Source: Arenicola marina (lineage: Eukaryota > Annelida > Polychaeta > Arenicolidae). From it: 64,000 nucleotides of DNA. The first letter of the stretch is position 1, and each line of letters opens with the position of its first letter. The translations under genes were made by a program, and so were the position numbers. Below the pieces are notes generated by a model. That model worked only from the letters and a program-made list of their open reading frames with translations, did not search any database and was not told the DNA's origin. The stretch lies in assembly GCA_964019135.1 (NCBI GenBank), contig OZ025252.1, positions 11,982,823 through 12,046,822 of the forward strand, written 5' to 3'. Below, piece by piece: positions 1 to 12,191 of the stretch.

Positions 1-3000
1 GCCATCTCCCTCTTTGACCGGTCTAATGCCCTCCCCCCACCTTCCCGCAGTCTGTCATCGCCCTCTTTGACCGGTCTAATGCCCTCCCCCCACTTTCCCG
101 CAGTCTGTCATCGCCCTCTTTGACCGGTCTAATGCCCTCCCCCCACCTTCCCGCAGTCTGTCATCGCCCTCTTTGACCTGTCCAATGCCCTCCCCCGACC
201 TTCCCGCAGTCTGCCATCGCCCTCTTTGACCGGTCTAATGCCCTCCCCCCACCTTCCCGCAGTCTGCCATCTCCCTCTTTGACCTGTCTAATGCCCTCCC
301 CCCACCTTCCCGCATTCTGCCATCTCCCTCTTTGACCTGTCTAATGCCCTCCCCCCACCTTCCCGCAGTCTGTCATTGCCCTCTTTGACCGGTCCAATGC
401 CCCCCCCCCCCCACCGTCCCGCAATCTGCCATCTCCCTCTTTGACCGGTCTAATGCCCTCCCCCCCACCTTCCCGCGGTCTGCCATCTCCCTCTTTGACC
501 GGTCTAATGCCCTCCCCCCACCTTCCCGCAGGCTGCCATCGCTCTCTTTGACCGGTCTAATGCCCTCCCCTCACCTTCCCGCAGTCTGCCATCTCCCTCT
601 TTGACCGGTCTAATGCCCTCCCCCCACCTTCCCGCAGTCTGGCATCTCCCTCTTTGACCGGTCTAATGCCCTCCCCCCATCTTCCCGCAGTCTGCCATCT
701 GCCCCTTTGACCGGTCTAATGCCCTCCCCTAACCTTCCCGCAGTCTGCCATCTCCCCCTTTGACCGGTCCAATGCCCTCCCCCACCTTCCCGCAGTCTGC
801 CATCTCCCTCTTTGACCTGTCTAATGCCCTCCCCCACCTTCCCGCAGTCTGCCATCTCCCTCTTTGACCGGTCTAATGCCCTCCCCCCACCTTCCCGCAG
901 TCTGTCTTCTCCCTCTTTGACCGGTCTAATGCCCTCCCACCACCTTCCCGCAGTCTGCCATCTCCCTCTTTGACCGGTCTAATGCCCTCCCCCCACCTTC
1001 CCGCACTCTGCCATCTCCCTCTTTGACCGGTCTAATGCCCCCCCCCCCCACCTTCCCGCAGTCTGCCATCTCCCCCTTTGACCGGTGTAATGCCCTCCCC
1101 CCACCTTCCCGCAGTCTGTCTTTTCCCTCTTTGACCATGCTAATGCCCTCCCCCCACCTTCCCGCAATCTGCCATCTCTCTCTTGGACCGGTCTAATGCC
1201 CTCCCCCCACCTTCCCGCAGTCTGCCATCTCCCTCTTTGACCTGTCTAATGCCCTCCCCCCACCTTCCCGCAGTCTGCCATCTGCCCCTTTGACCGGTCT
1301 AATGCCCTCCCCTAACCTTCCCGCAGTCTGCCATCTCCCTCTTTTACCGGTCTAATGCCCTCCCCCCACCTTCCCGCAGTGTGCCATCTCCCTCTTTGAC
1401 CGGTCTAATGCCCTCCCCCCACCTTCCCGCAGTCTGCCATCTCCCTCTTTGACCGGTCTAATGCCCTCCCCCCACCTTCCCGCAGTCTGTCTTCTCCCTC
1501 TTTGACCGGTCTAATGCCCTCCCACCACCTTCCCGCAGTCTGCCATCTCCCTCTTTGACCGGTCTAATGCCCTCCCCCCACCTTCCCGCACTCTGCCATC
1601 TCCCTCTTTGACCGGTCTAATGCCCCCCCCCCCACCTTCCCGCAGTCTGCCATCTCCCCCTTTGACCGGTGTAATGCCCTCCCCCCACCTTCCCGCAGTC
1701 TGTCTTTTCCCTCTTTGACCATGCTAATGCCCTCCCCCCACCTTCCCGCAATCTGCCATCTCTCTCTTGGACCGGTCTAATGCCCTCCCCCCACCTTCCC
1801 GCAGTCTGCCATCTCCCTCTTTGACCTGTCTAATGCCCTCCCCCCACCTTCCCGCAGTCTGCCATCTCCCTCTTTGACCGGTCTAATGCCCTCCCCCCAC
1901 CTTCCCTCAGTCTGCCATCTCCCTCTTTGACCGGTGTAATGCCCTTCCCCGACCTTCCCGCAGTCTGCCATCTCCCTCTTTGACCGGTCTAATGCCCTCC
2001 CCCCACCTTCCCGCAGTCTGCCATCTCCCCCTTTGACCGGTCCAATGCCCTCCCCCACCTTCCCGCAGTCTGCCATCTCCCTCTTTGACCTGTCTAATGC
2101 CCTCCCCCACCTTCCCGCAGTCTGCCATCGCCCTCTTTGACCGGTCTAATGCCCTCCCCCCACCTTGCCGCAGTCTGCCATCTCCCTCTTTGACCGGTCT
2201 AATGCCCTCCCCCACCTTCCCGCAGTCTGCCATCTCCCTCTTTGACCGGTGTAATGCCCTCCCCCCACATTCCCGCAGTCTGCCGTCTCCCTCTTTGACC
2301 GGTCTAATGCCCTCCCCGACCTTCCCGCAGTCTGCCATCTCCCTCTTTGACCGGTCTGATGCCCCCCCCCTCCACCTTCCCGCAGTCTGCCATCTCCCTC
2401 TTTGACCGGTCTAATGCCCTCCCCCCACCTTGCCGCAGTCTGCCATCTCCCTCTTTGACCGGTCCAATGCCCTCCCCCCACCTTCCCGCAGTCTGCCATC
2501 TCCCTCTTTGACCTGTCTAATGCCCTCCCCCCACCTTCCCGCAGTCTGCCATCGCCCTCTTTGACCGGTCTAATGCCCTCTCCCGACCTTCCCGCAGTCT
2601 GCCATCTCCCTCTTTGACGGGTCTAATGCCCTCCCCCCACCTTCCTGCAGTCTGCTATCTCCCTCTTTGACCGGTCTTATGCCCTCCCCCCACCTTCCGG
2701 CAGTCTGCCATCTCTCTCTTGGACCGGTCTAATGCCCTCCCCCCACCTTCCCGCAGTCTGCCATCTCCCCCTTTGACCGGTCCAATGCCCTCCCCCCACC
2801 TTCCCTCAGTCTGCCATCTCCCTCTTTGACCGGTTCAATGCCCTCCCCCCACCTTCCCGCAGTCTGCCATCTCCCTCTTTGACCGGTCAATGCCCTCCCT
2901 CCACCTTCCCGCAGTCTGCCATCTCCCTCTTTGACCGGTCTAATGCCCTCCCCCCACCTTCCCGCAGTCTGCCATCTCCCTCTTTGACCGGTCTAATGCC

Positions 3001-6000
3001 CTCCCTCCACCTTCCCGCAGTCTGCCATCTCCCTCTTTGACCGGTCTAATGCCCTCCCCCCACCTTCCCGCAGTCTGCCATCTCCCTCTTTGACCGGTCT
3101 AATGCCCTCCCCCCACCTTCCCGCAGTCTGCCATCTCCCCCTTTGACCGGTCTAATGCCCTTCTCCCACCTTCCCTCAGTCTGCCATCTCCCCCTTTGAC
3201 CGGTCTAATGCCCTCCCCCCACCTTGCCGCAGTCTGCCATCTCCCTCTTTGACCGGTCTAATGCCCTCCCCCTACCTTGCCGCAGTCTGCCATCTCCCCC
3301 TTTGACCGGTCTAATGCCCTCCCCCCACCTTCCCGCAGTCTGTCATCGCCCTCTTTGACCGGTCTAATGCCCTCCCCCCACCTTCCCGCAGTCTGCCATC
3401 TCCCTCTTTGACCTGTCTAATGCCCTCCCCCGACCTTCCCGCAGTCTGCCATCTCCCTCTTTGACCGGTCTAATGCCCTCCCCCCACCTTCCCGCAGGCT
3501 GCCATCTCCCTCTTTGACCGGTCTAATGCCCTCCCCCGACCTTCCCGCAGTCTGTCATCGCCCTCTTTGACCGGTCTAATGCCCTCCCCCGACCTTCCCG
3601 CAGTCTACCATCTCCCTCTTTGACCGGTCTAATGCCCTCCCCCGACCTTCCCGCAGTCTGCCATCTCCCTCTTTGACCGGTCTAATGCCCTCCCCCCACC
3701 TTCCCGCAGTCTGCCATCTCCCTCTTTGACCGGTCTAATGCCCTCCCCCCACCTTCCCGCAGTCTGCCATCTCCCTCTTTGACCGGTCTAATGCCCTCCC
3801 CCCACCTTCCCGCAGTCTGTCATCGCCCTCTTTGACCGGTCTAATGCCCTCCCCCCACTTTCCCGCAGTCTGTCATCGCCCTCTTTGACCGGTCTAATGC
3901 CCTCCCCCCACCTTCCCGCAGTCTGTCATCGCCCTCTTTGACCTGTCCAATGCCCTCCCCCGACCTTCCCGCAGTCTGCCATCGCCCTCTTTGACCGGTC
4001 TAATGCCCTCCCCCCACCTTCCCGCAGTCTGCCATCTCCCTCTTTGACCTGTCTAATGCCCTCCCCCCACCTTCCCGCATTCTGCCATCTCCCTCTTTGA
4101 CCTGTCTAATGCCCTCCCCCCACCTTCCCGCAGTCTGTCATTGCCCTCTTTGACCGGTCCAATGCCCCCCCCCCCCACCGTCCCGCAATCTGCCATCTCC
4201 CTCTTTGACCGGTCTAATGCCCTCCCCCCCACCTTCCCGCGGTCTGCCATCTCCCTCTTTGACCGGTCTAATGCCCTCCCCCCACCTTCCCGCAGGCTGC
4301 CATCTCCCTCTTTGACCGGTCTAATGCCCTCCCCCGACCTTCCCGCAGTCTGCCATCTCCCTCTTTGACCGGTCTAATGCCCTCCCCCCACCTTCCCGCA
4401 GGCTGCCATCTCCCTCTTTGACCGGTCTAATGCCCTCCCCCGACCTTCCCGCAGTCTGCCATCTCCCTCTTTGACCGGTCTAATGCCCTCCCCCCACCTT
4501 GCCGCAGTCTGCCATCTCCCTCTTTGACCGGTCTAATGCCCTCCCCCCACCTTCCCGCAGTCTGCCATCTCCCTCTTTGACCGGTCTAATGCCCTCCCCC
4601 CACCTTCCCGCAGTCTGCCATCTCCCTCTTTGACCGGTCTAATGCCCTCCCCCGACCTTCCCGCAGTCCGCCATCTCCCTCTTTGACCGGTCTAATGCCC
4701 TCCCCCCACCTTCCCGCAGTCTGCCATCTCCCTCTTTGACCGGTCTAATGCCCTCCCCCGACCTTCCCGCAGTCTGCCATCTCCCTCTTTGACCGGTCCA
4801 ATGCCCTCCCCCCACCTTCCCGCAGTCTGTCATTTCCCTCTTTGACCGGTCTAATGCCCTCCTCCCACCTTCCCGCAGTCTGCCATCTCCCTCTTTGACC
4901 GGTCTAATGCCCTCCCTCCACCTTCCCGCAGTCTGCCATCTCCCCCTTTGACCGGTCTAATGCCCTCCCCCCACCTTCCCGCAGTCTGTCATCTTCCTCT
5001 TTGACCAGGCTAATGCCCTCCCCAACCTTCCCGCAGTCTGCCATCTCCCTCTTTGACCGGTCTAATGCCCTCCCCCGACCTTCCCGCAGTCCGCCATCTC
5101 CCTCTTTGACCGGTCTAATGCCCTCCCCCCACCTTCCCGCAGTCTGCCATCTCCCTCTTTGACCGGTCTAATGCCCTCCCCCCACCTTCCCGCAGTCTGC
5201 CATCGCTCTCTTTGACCGGTCTAATGCCCTCCCCTCACCTTCCCGCAGTCTGCCATCTCCCTCTTTGACCGGTCTAATGCCCTCCCCCCACCTTCCCGCA
5301 GTGTGCCATCTCCCTCTTTGACCGGTCTAATGCCCTCCCCCCACCTTCCCGCAGTCTGCCATCTCCCTCTTTGACCGGTCTAATGCCCTCCCCCCACCTT
5401 CCCGCAGTCTGTCTTCTCCCTCTTTGACCGGTCTAATGCCCTCCCACCACCTTCCCGCAGTCTGCCATCTCCCTCTTTGACCGGTCTAATGCCCTCCCCC
5501 CACCTTCCCGCAGTCTGCCATCTCCCTCTTTGACCGGTCTAATGCCCCCCCCCCACCTTCCCGCAGTCTGCCATCTCCCCCTTTGACCGGTCTAATGCCC
5601 TCCCCCCACCTTCCCGCAGTCTGTCTTTTCCCTCTTTGACCATGCTAATGCCCTCCCCCCACCTTCCCGCAATCTGCCATCTCTCTCTTGGACCGGTCTA
5701 ATGCCCTCCCCCCATCTTCCCGCAGTCTGCCATCTCTCTTTTGGACCGGTCTAATGCCCTCCCCCCACCTTCCCGCAGTCTGCCATCTCCCTCTTTGACC
5801 GGTCTAATGCCCCCCCCCACCTTCCCGCACTCTGCCATCTCTCTTTTGGACCGGTCTAATGCCCTCCCCCCACCTTCCCGCAGTCTGCCATCTCCCTCTT
5901 TGACCGGTCTAATGCCCTCCCCCCACATTCCCGCAGTCTGTCTTTTCCCTCTTTGACCAGGCTAATGCCCTCCCCCCACCTTCCCGCAGTCTGCCATCTC

Positions 6001-7400
6001 TCTCTTGGACCGGTCTAATGCCCTCAGCCCCACCTTCCCGCAGTCTGCCATCTCTCTTTTGAACCGGTCTAATGCCCTCCCCCCACCTTCCCGCAGTCTG
6101 CCATCTCCCTCTTTGACCGGTCTAATGCCCTCCCCCCACCTTCCCGCAGTCTGCCAACTCCCTCTTTGACCGGTCTAATGCCCTCCCCCCACCTTCCCGC
6201 AGTCTGCTATCGCCCTCTTTGACCGGTCCAATGCCCCCCCCCCCCGCCCACCGTCCCGCAGTCTGCCATCTCCGTCTTTGACCGGTCTAATGCCCTCCCC
6301 CCACCTTCCCTCAGTCTGCCATCTCCCCCTTTGATCGGTCTAATGCCCTCCCCCCACCTCCCCGCAGTCTGCCATCTCCCTCTTTGACCGGTCTAATGCC
6401 CTCCCCCCACCTTCCCGCAGTCTGCCATCTCCCTCTTTGACCGGTCTAATGCCCTCCCCCCACCTTCCCTCAGTCTGCCATCTCCCCCTTTGACCGGTCT
6501 AATGCCCTCCCCCCACCTTCCCGCAGTCTGCCATCTCCCTCTTTGACTGTTCTAATGCCCTCCTCCCACCTTCCCTCAGTCTGCCATCTCCCCCTTTGAC
6601 CGGTCTAATGCCCTCCCCCCACCTTCCCGCAGTCTGCCATGTCCCTCTTTGACCGGTCTAATGCCCTCCCCCCACCTTCCCTCAGTCTGCCATCTCCCCT
6701 ATTGACCGGTCTAAAGCCCGCCCCCCACCTTCCCGCATTCTGCCATCTCCCCCTTTGACCGGTCTAATGCCCTCCCCCCCACCTTCCCGCAGTCTGCCAT
6801 CTCCCCCTTTGACCGGTCTAATGCCCTCCCCCCACCTTCCCGCAGTCTGCCATGTCCCTCTTTGACCGGTCTAATGCCCTCCCCCCACCTTCCCTCAGTC
6901 TGCCATCTCCCCTATTGACCGGTCTAAAGCCCGCCCCCCACCTTCCCGCATTCTGCCATCTCCCCCTTTGACCGGTCTAATGCCCTCCCCCCCACCTTCC
7001 CGCAGTCTGCCATCTCCCTCTTTGACCGGTCTAATGCCCTCCCCCCACCTTCCCGCAGTCTGCCATCTCCCCCTTTGACCGGTCTAATGCCCTCCCCCCC
7101 ACCTTCCCGCAGTCTGCCATCTCCCACTTTGACCGGTCTAATGCCCTCCCCCACCTTCCTGCAGTCTGCCATCTCCCTCTTTGAACAGTCTAGTGCCCTC
7201 CCCCCACCTTCCCGCAGTCTGCCATCTCCCCCTTTGACCGGTCTAATGCCCTCCCCCGACCTCGCCGCAGTCTGCCATCTCCCACTTTGACCGGTCTAAT
7301 GCCCTCCCCCACCTTCCTGCAGTCTGCCATCTCCCTCTTTGAACAGTCTAGTGCCCTCCCCCCACCTTCCCGCAGCCTGCCATCTCCCTCTTTGACCGAT
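1..7400 (+). repeat. 53-bp minisatellite array, about 139 units
   Basis: A continuous tandem array with a period close to 53 bp; units vary by 1-2 bp mainly in the length of a C run. Each plus-strand unit contains a GACCGGTC palindrome, then TCTAATGCC, then a pyrimidine tract ending CCTTCCCGCAG, then TCTGCCATCTCCCTCTTT. The array begins before base 1, so its full length is unknown. Blocks of several units recur within it: about 1-540 matches about 3,766-4,304, and about 850-1,230 matches about 1,440-1,800 and about 5,350-5,700. It lies directly upstream of a Dispatched exon whose first codon is incomplete, so it is probably intronic. Open frames on either strand here are by-products of the repeat. 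Confidence 0.97.
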
Positions 7401-7411
7401 CTAATGTTTCA

Positions 7412-7545
7412 AAGAGTGGTACAGTACGCTGCAGTATCTCAATGACATGGTACAGTACGCCGCAGTGTGACAGTGGCATGTGATATTGTACGCCGCAGTA
7501 TCTCAATGACATGTGGTATAGTACGCCGCCGTGTCTCAATGTGTC
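7412..7545 (+). repeat. Short degenerate tandem repeat (31-33 bp, four copies)
   Basis: Four imperfect copies start near 7,418, 7,449, 7,482 and 7,515, each carrying GTACGCYGCMGT followed by a variant of TCTCAATGACATG. The block sits between the 53-bp array and the Dispatched exon at 7,591. No function is apparent. Confidence 0.85.
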
Positions 7546-7590
7546 CCAAGTTTAATGTGATTCTGGATCTTTTTATTCATGTTATTTCAG

Positions 7591-7714
7591 TTATTCCCGG
7601 ATCCTGGCACATTACCCATATGTAATTTATGGAGCGGTTATCTTTTTCGCCACCACCTGCATCGTGGTTGTATTTACCATTGGAGACCAACCAGATTTTC
7701 AGGATCCCCGATTG
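7591..7714 (+). CDS. disp: Dispatched, first visible exon (first transmembrane helix)
   Basis: This exon has no ATG and no long open frame; I found it by reading the frame that continues into the next exon. The acceptor is GTTATTTCAG at 7,581-7,590. The first base completes a codon begun in an upstream exon, then 41 codons run from YSRILAHYPYVIYGA through a hydrophobic helix (VIFFATTCIVVVFTI) to GDQPDFQDPRL. The donor is GTCAGT at 7,715, a slightly weak match to consensus, with a phase 0 junction. Joined to the next exon it reads DPRL/GFETRGTD, the conserved stretch after TM1 of Dispatched proteins. The cytosolic N-terminus must be encoded upstream of the window or, less likely, inside the array. 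Confidence 0.88.
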
Positions 7715-8089
7715 GTCAGTCACGACGATATTATAAATCCTTTTATGATGTTAACGTCAAGAGTGGTTGTCTGTTGATGGCTGACTGTTAAGGGAAGGTT
7801 ACTTCACTCCATTGTCAAGATTAAAGCTGACGTAAATCGGAATGTATTATTGTATGTTACTCAAAATCGTATATCACAACCCTATCGGCGAAGGCATGTC
7901 ATCTAAAGCTCACGTGGTATGTTATCACCCAACTTTACGGTCTAAACTCAAATTAATAATGCTTCCTACCGGCCACCCTGTAGACTGTTACTCTGACTTA
8001 GTTCGTTGACGATGTACTTTCAGGTTGTAAGCATATTGCTGCTATCACTAATCCGTGATGTGTGCATGTCACACGATGGTATATTTCAG

Positions 8090-8435
8090 GGTTTCGAAAC
8101 CCGGGGTACAGACATAAGTAACCGCTTGCGCAGTCACGAGAAGCTCCTTGATCTGACGCGCAACGACCGAGTCCCGGTCACCACACACTTCATGGGCACA
8201 TTACATAAGCGTCTGCTACACCGAGCGCCGGACATCGCCGGTCCAGGCCAGCTGGACCTGGCGGGGGAGGGCGAGAGCGAGGCTCCGGTGACCGACGCGA
8301 GAGCAGCCTACAAGATATCGGACAGCGACTGGAAGCACGACCAAGCAGATCCAGATGGAGATGAGCAGTCGCGGTGGCCACCTCAGGGATTCCGGAATAC
8401 TTTTGGAGTGAATGGTTTTTTTTGTGATGTTCCCA
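8090..8435 (+). CDS. disp: Dispatched, second visible exon (start of first extracellular loop)
   Basis: The acceptor is ATATTTCAG ending at 8,089 and the donor is GTAAGT at 8,436. The exon encodes 115 codons plus one base. It opens with GFETRGTDISNRL, a hallmark of Dispatched rather than Patched or NPC1, and continues through a charged, variable loop (residues APDIAG to PDGDEQSRW) to FFCDVP. The single leftover A joins AG of the next exon to give Lys, so the join reads FFCDVP-KKEYAHIVFES. In the Dispatched family this loop is extracellular. An in-frame ATG at 8,006 lies upstream of the acceptor and is intronic, so I did not use it as a start. The intron that follows (8,436-8,761) is AT-rich. 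Confidence 0.88.
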
Positions 8436-8579
8436 GTAAGTATCTGGTGAGACATAAACAGAGTCGTTTGTTTTTGTCTGTTTTTGTCTGTTTTCAATCT
8501 TTGTGCAAACAAATAAGTTGTTTACGTTTACCTAAATGTAGCAAAATTTATACATTTTACCTCTAATATAACAACATTT

Positions 8580-8690
8580 GACATTTACCTATAATAATAG
8601 GAAACAAATTCTACATTTATCTATCATGTGAAACAAATTCTACATTTTCCTATCATATGAAACAAATTCTACATTTGTTTATAATATAAC
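8580..8690 (+). repeat. 29-bp AT-rich tandem repeat in a Dispatched intron
   Basis: About 3.5 copies of a unit beginning GAAACAAATTCTACATTT, at 8,601, 8,630 and 8,659. It lies wholly within the 8,436-8,761 intron, well away from the acceptor at 8,760-8,761. Confidence 0.85.
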
Positions 8691-8761
8691 ACTTATACAC
8701 ATTATAATCAAACACACTTACATCCAGGGAGGTATCATTAAATGACTTTGTCATTTTTCAG

Positions 8762-11700
8762 AGAAGGAGTACGCGCACATTGTTTTCGAGAGTGTGGATG
8801 GGTCGAGCTTATTTACGGCTGACAGATTGCGATCCATGTGCTTGATAGAGGAGGAGGCGATCGCTAGTCAACCTGCCTACACCGACGCCTGCCTCCAGGA
8901 TACAAACTATAACTGCTGCCGCAGTTGGTCGCTAGGCAACTATGTGGCGTTGCTAAGTAACCGCTGTTCTTGCGCGGAGATCGAACAAAATGACGTCGCT
9001 CACGTTTTGGAGATGCTCAAAATTTGTTCCCAGTCCTACCACGATGCGTTTCTTAAGCCAAGCTGCAATTCCTCCGAGCTGGAGGCGCCCCCTAGCCACT
9101 GCTCTCAAGTACCGGTCGTCTGCCTCCAGCGCAACGTGGCCATTTACCATGTGTACCACTACCTGGCTGATATCAAATTTATGTCAAAGCAAGGACGCGA
9201 GGTGAACACACACCTATCCTACGGCGTGTCGTTCTTACCCCTGGCGGCCGGTATCGGTACCAGGGAAGTATACGAACATATGGAGCAACTTCCTCTGGCG
9301 GATGAGCTCACCAAGGTTGTCGCCATTAAGTTCGGCATCAAGCAGGACTTATTTGACCAGTACCTAAAGGCGGATAGTGTATGGTTCGGCGCGGCACTTG
9401 CATCTGTCTTTGTCTTCATGTGGCTCTACACAGCCTCTCTCTTCTTGACCCTCATGACGATTATCTGTATATTGATGTCAATGGGTATCGCGTATTTCTT
9501 GTACACCATGGTGTTTGAGGTGGAGCTCTTCCCGTTCATGAACCTGCTGTCCATAGTCATTATCATCGGTGTAGGCGCAGATGACGTTTTCATCTGTTGT
9601 CGTGTTTGGACTCTAGCCAAGCTGGAGAAGAACGCGGGAACCCTAGAGAAAATCGTTTCCGATACTCTTAAACACGCCGCGCTATCCATGTTCGTCACAA
9701 GCCTCACCACTGGAGCCGCTTTCTACGCCAACTACGTGAGCGACATCACTTCGCTCCGCTGCTTCGCAATCTTCTCCGGCACCGTCATACTCGTAAATTT
9801 CGTCCTGGTGGTCACGTGGGTGCCGGCTACCATTGTTATTGTCGAAAAGTGGTGCTCCGAGTGTTGTATGTGTTACGGACCGGACTTCTACTCCGCCCAA
9901 AAGGGATGTTCATATTACGCTTTGCATCTCCCCTATAAGGCCTACGAGAAACTAGTCGACTGTTTCAGGGAGCTGTTCGAAAAAGTTCTACCTTGTTTAA
10001 TAATTAAGGCGCGGATTTTATGGATTGTTCTCTTCGGTTCTTTGGGTCTGGGCGGCCTTGTCGTTGTATTTTATTATCCTCGCTTAAAACTACCTACCTC
10101 CAATGAGTTTCAACTGTTTGCCCGGGAACACCCTTTCGAAGTATACGACTTAGAAATGAAAGATCGTTTCTGGTTCGAGAAGGCGGTGGGTGATGGTACG
10201 TCCTACATGCCTATGGCCGTCGTTTGGGGCGTACAGGCCATAGACAATGGCAACCACCTAGACCCTACCGATGAGGGTTCCATTGTTTACGACACCTCGT
10301 TCGATATGTCCTCGCCACAATCTCAACAGTATTTACTAAAATTTTGCCGTGACTTTCGCTCCTCGCCGTATTATAAATTACAACCGGGTCTGCAGTTAAC
10401 GAATTGTTTTATCGAGTCCTTTATTATGTTTATGAAACGTGGCTGCGAGGGTTTCGACGGGCGGTCCCTGGCGCCCTGCTGTGGAACCCCTGAGTTTCCG
10501 TATAGCAGAGCTGTTTTCAACCGCTGCATCAAGGAATGGTTGCCTTTGCTCAGCCAGACGTCCATGTTGTACAACGTTAACACCAATGCCGGGCTCAGGT
10601 ACTCCCAGGATAATGGCAAAATGGTGGCACTCATCGTGGAGTACAGCAGCAACCAGCCATTCTCGTACAACTATGAGGAGATGCGAGATTTCTACAACAC
10701 CTTGGAGGGTTGGGTTACAAAAAAACTGGAGGATGCTCCGCCTGGCATGGCTAATGCTTGGTTTATCAGCGATCTGGAGTTCTACGACCTTCAACGATGT
10801 CTAGCGGAGGGCACCCCACTGGCTATAGGGGTATCCCTGGGTATTACCTGTGTACTGGCTTTCCTCACGACGCTCAACGTATTCATCACGCTTTACGCCA
10901 TGGCTAGCATATCTTTGGCCATTTTTGTCACCGTGGCTGCTCTTGTACTTCTGGGATGGCAGCTAAACATCCTGGAGGCCTTCACCATCACCGTGGCCAT
11001 TGGACTGTCGATCGATTTCACACTGCACTACGGCATGGCCTACCGTCTATCGCCCGATCTCGACAGAGAGATGCGAGTGGTCAGCGCCACAGTCAAGATG
11101 GGCAGTCCCGTCGCTATGGCGGCATTTACCACTATTTTAGCCGGAGCTCTCATGATGCCCTCCACCGTGCTGGCATACAGACAGATTGGCACTTTTCTTA
11201 TGCTTGTCATGACCGTAAGCTGGCTGTACGCAACGTTCTTTTTTCAAGCATTGTTGCGCACAGTGGGTCCGCAGGGCGGCTTCGGTCAGTTCCACTGGCC
11301 ATCATGTGACTGCTGCAGTTCCCGGGACCGACAGCACGTCGATAAGACCATCTACGCCATGTCGGAGTCTACGCTATCCAGCTCAAGTACGAATCACGTC
11401 AATAGTAGCGATGTGCACGAATTGGAACCGCTGACTAACCACGAGTGCGAGGTGGGAGTTGCTGGGGGAGGGGGCGGCAACGATAGCGGTGCCTGTCCTA
11501 ATCAGCGTGGCAATCCTCAACACATTCCTTCCCGGCTTGCCCAGTTACCCAGCACATCCCAAGTAACTAACAGTCTGTCCTCATGTCCCGACAATCTTAG
11601 CGAGACTAGTGAAGTCTGGGCCTGTCGCGAACCGGATCAGCTAGAGCAGCGCCACCTAACGTCGGACCATGGGGACCCCAGCCCTGGGTTACTGGACGTA

Positions 11701-11784
11701 GACGCCACAGATAACAATCTAAAAGGTAGCAAGAATTCCTGTCACGATGTGGTTTGGGTACGACAAAAGACAGAGATCGAGTGA
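8762..11784 (+). CDS. disp: Dispatched, large terminal exon (sterol-sensing domain and RND-type core)
   Basis: The acceptor is CATTTTTCAG ending at 8,761. About 1,006 codons run to TGA at 11,782-11,784. The exon carries a Cys-rich first ectodomain (8,770-9,380), a five-helix block matching a sterol-sensing domain (about 9,380-9,850), a cytosolic Cys-rich linker (SECCMCY), another helix near 10,010-10,075, a second ectodomain (about 10,090-10,800), and a second helix block (about 10,805-11,260). Two RND-type acidic motifs are visible: GADD at 9,574-9,585 and GLSIDFTLHYG with its Asp at 11,014-11,016. In characterised Dispatched proteins these acidic residues support cation-driven export of lipid-modified Hedgehog. 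The tail from about 11,270 is hydrophilic and Ser/Gly-rich and ends VWVRQKTEIE. With the two upstream exons, about 1,163 residues are visible. No frameshift or lost key residue was seen. I infer an intact gene acting at the plasma membrane of Hedgehog-producing cells. Confidence 0.93.
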
Positions 11785-11947
11785 CGTAAGAGATGCAGTA
11801 AGGTTGTTCATTTATCTATCCATTATCTTTCATACGCGCATAAGTTCGGGGGATGCTTATCAGTCATATATACATCGATTATCTATTTGGCAGAAAAGAG
11901 CCCTGCTTTTCCTTGCGAGTGTAAATAAGTCTGTTGTTAATCTCTTT

Positions 11948-11953
11948 AATAAA
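11948..11953 (+). promoter_or_regulatory. Candidate polyadenylation signal of Dispatched
   Basis: AATAAA lies 164 bases after the stop codon. A second AATAAA at 12,186-12,191 is an alternative. Neither is confirmed by a cleavage site visible in the sequence. Confidence 0.45.
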
Positions 11954-12191
11954 TGGTTTGGTAACATATATATTGAACTTGTCTGTACCTTCATTCAAGA
12001 GAACAATTAAATCAAAACTGGTCTGCCTTGCACTGCACTGTTCATGAACATGTAGTGGAAACCCGTGATTGTAGCACAATATCAGTAACCTGTATATATA
12101 TATATAATATACGTTGTACTGCCTGGAGTATATGTAGTGTTTCGGTTATACATTTTCTCCATATTAGCACCGCTTTTAATATGTGAATAAA

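Noticed and set aside
1-7540. Many 60-140-codon frames on both strands (GKVGEGIRPVKEGDGRLRE-type repeats)
   Set aside because: The 53-bp period is not a multiple of three, so frames survive only a few units. The protein-like repetition is the array itself.
8006-8089. In-frame ATG at 8,006 as the start of a separate secreted protein with a hydrophobic leader
   Set aside because: The frame crosses a clear acceptor at 8,089 and the conserved Dispatched sequence begins exactly there; the leader-like stretch is intron sequence.
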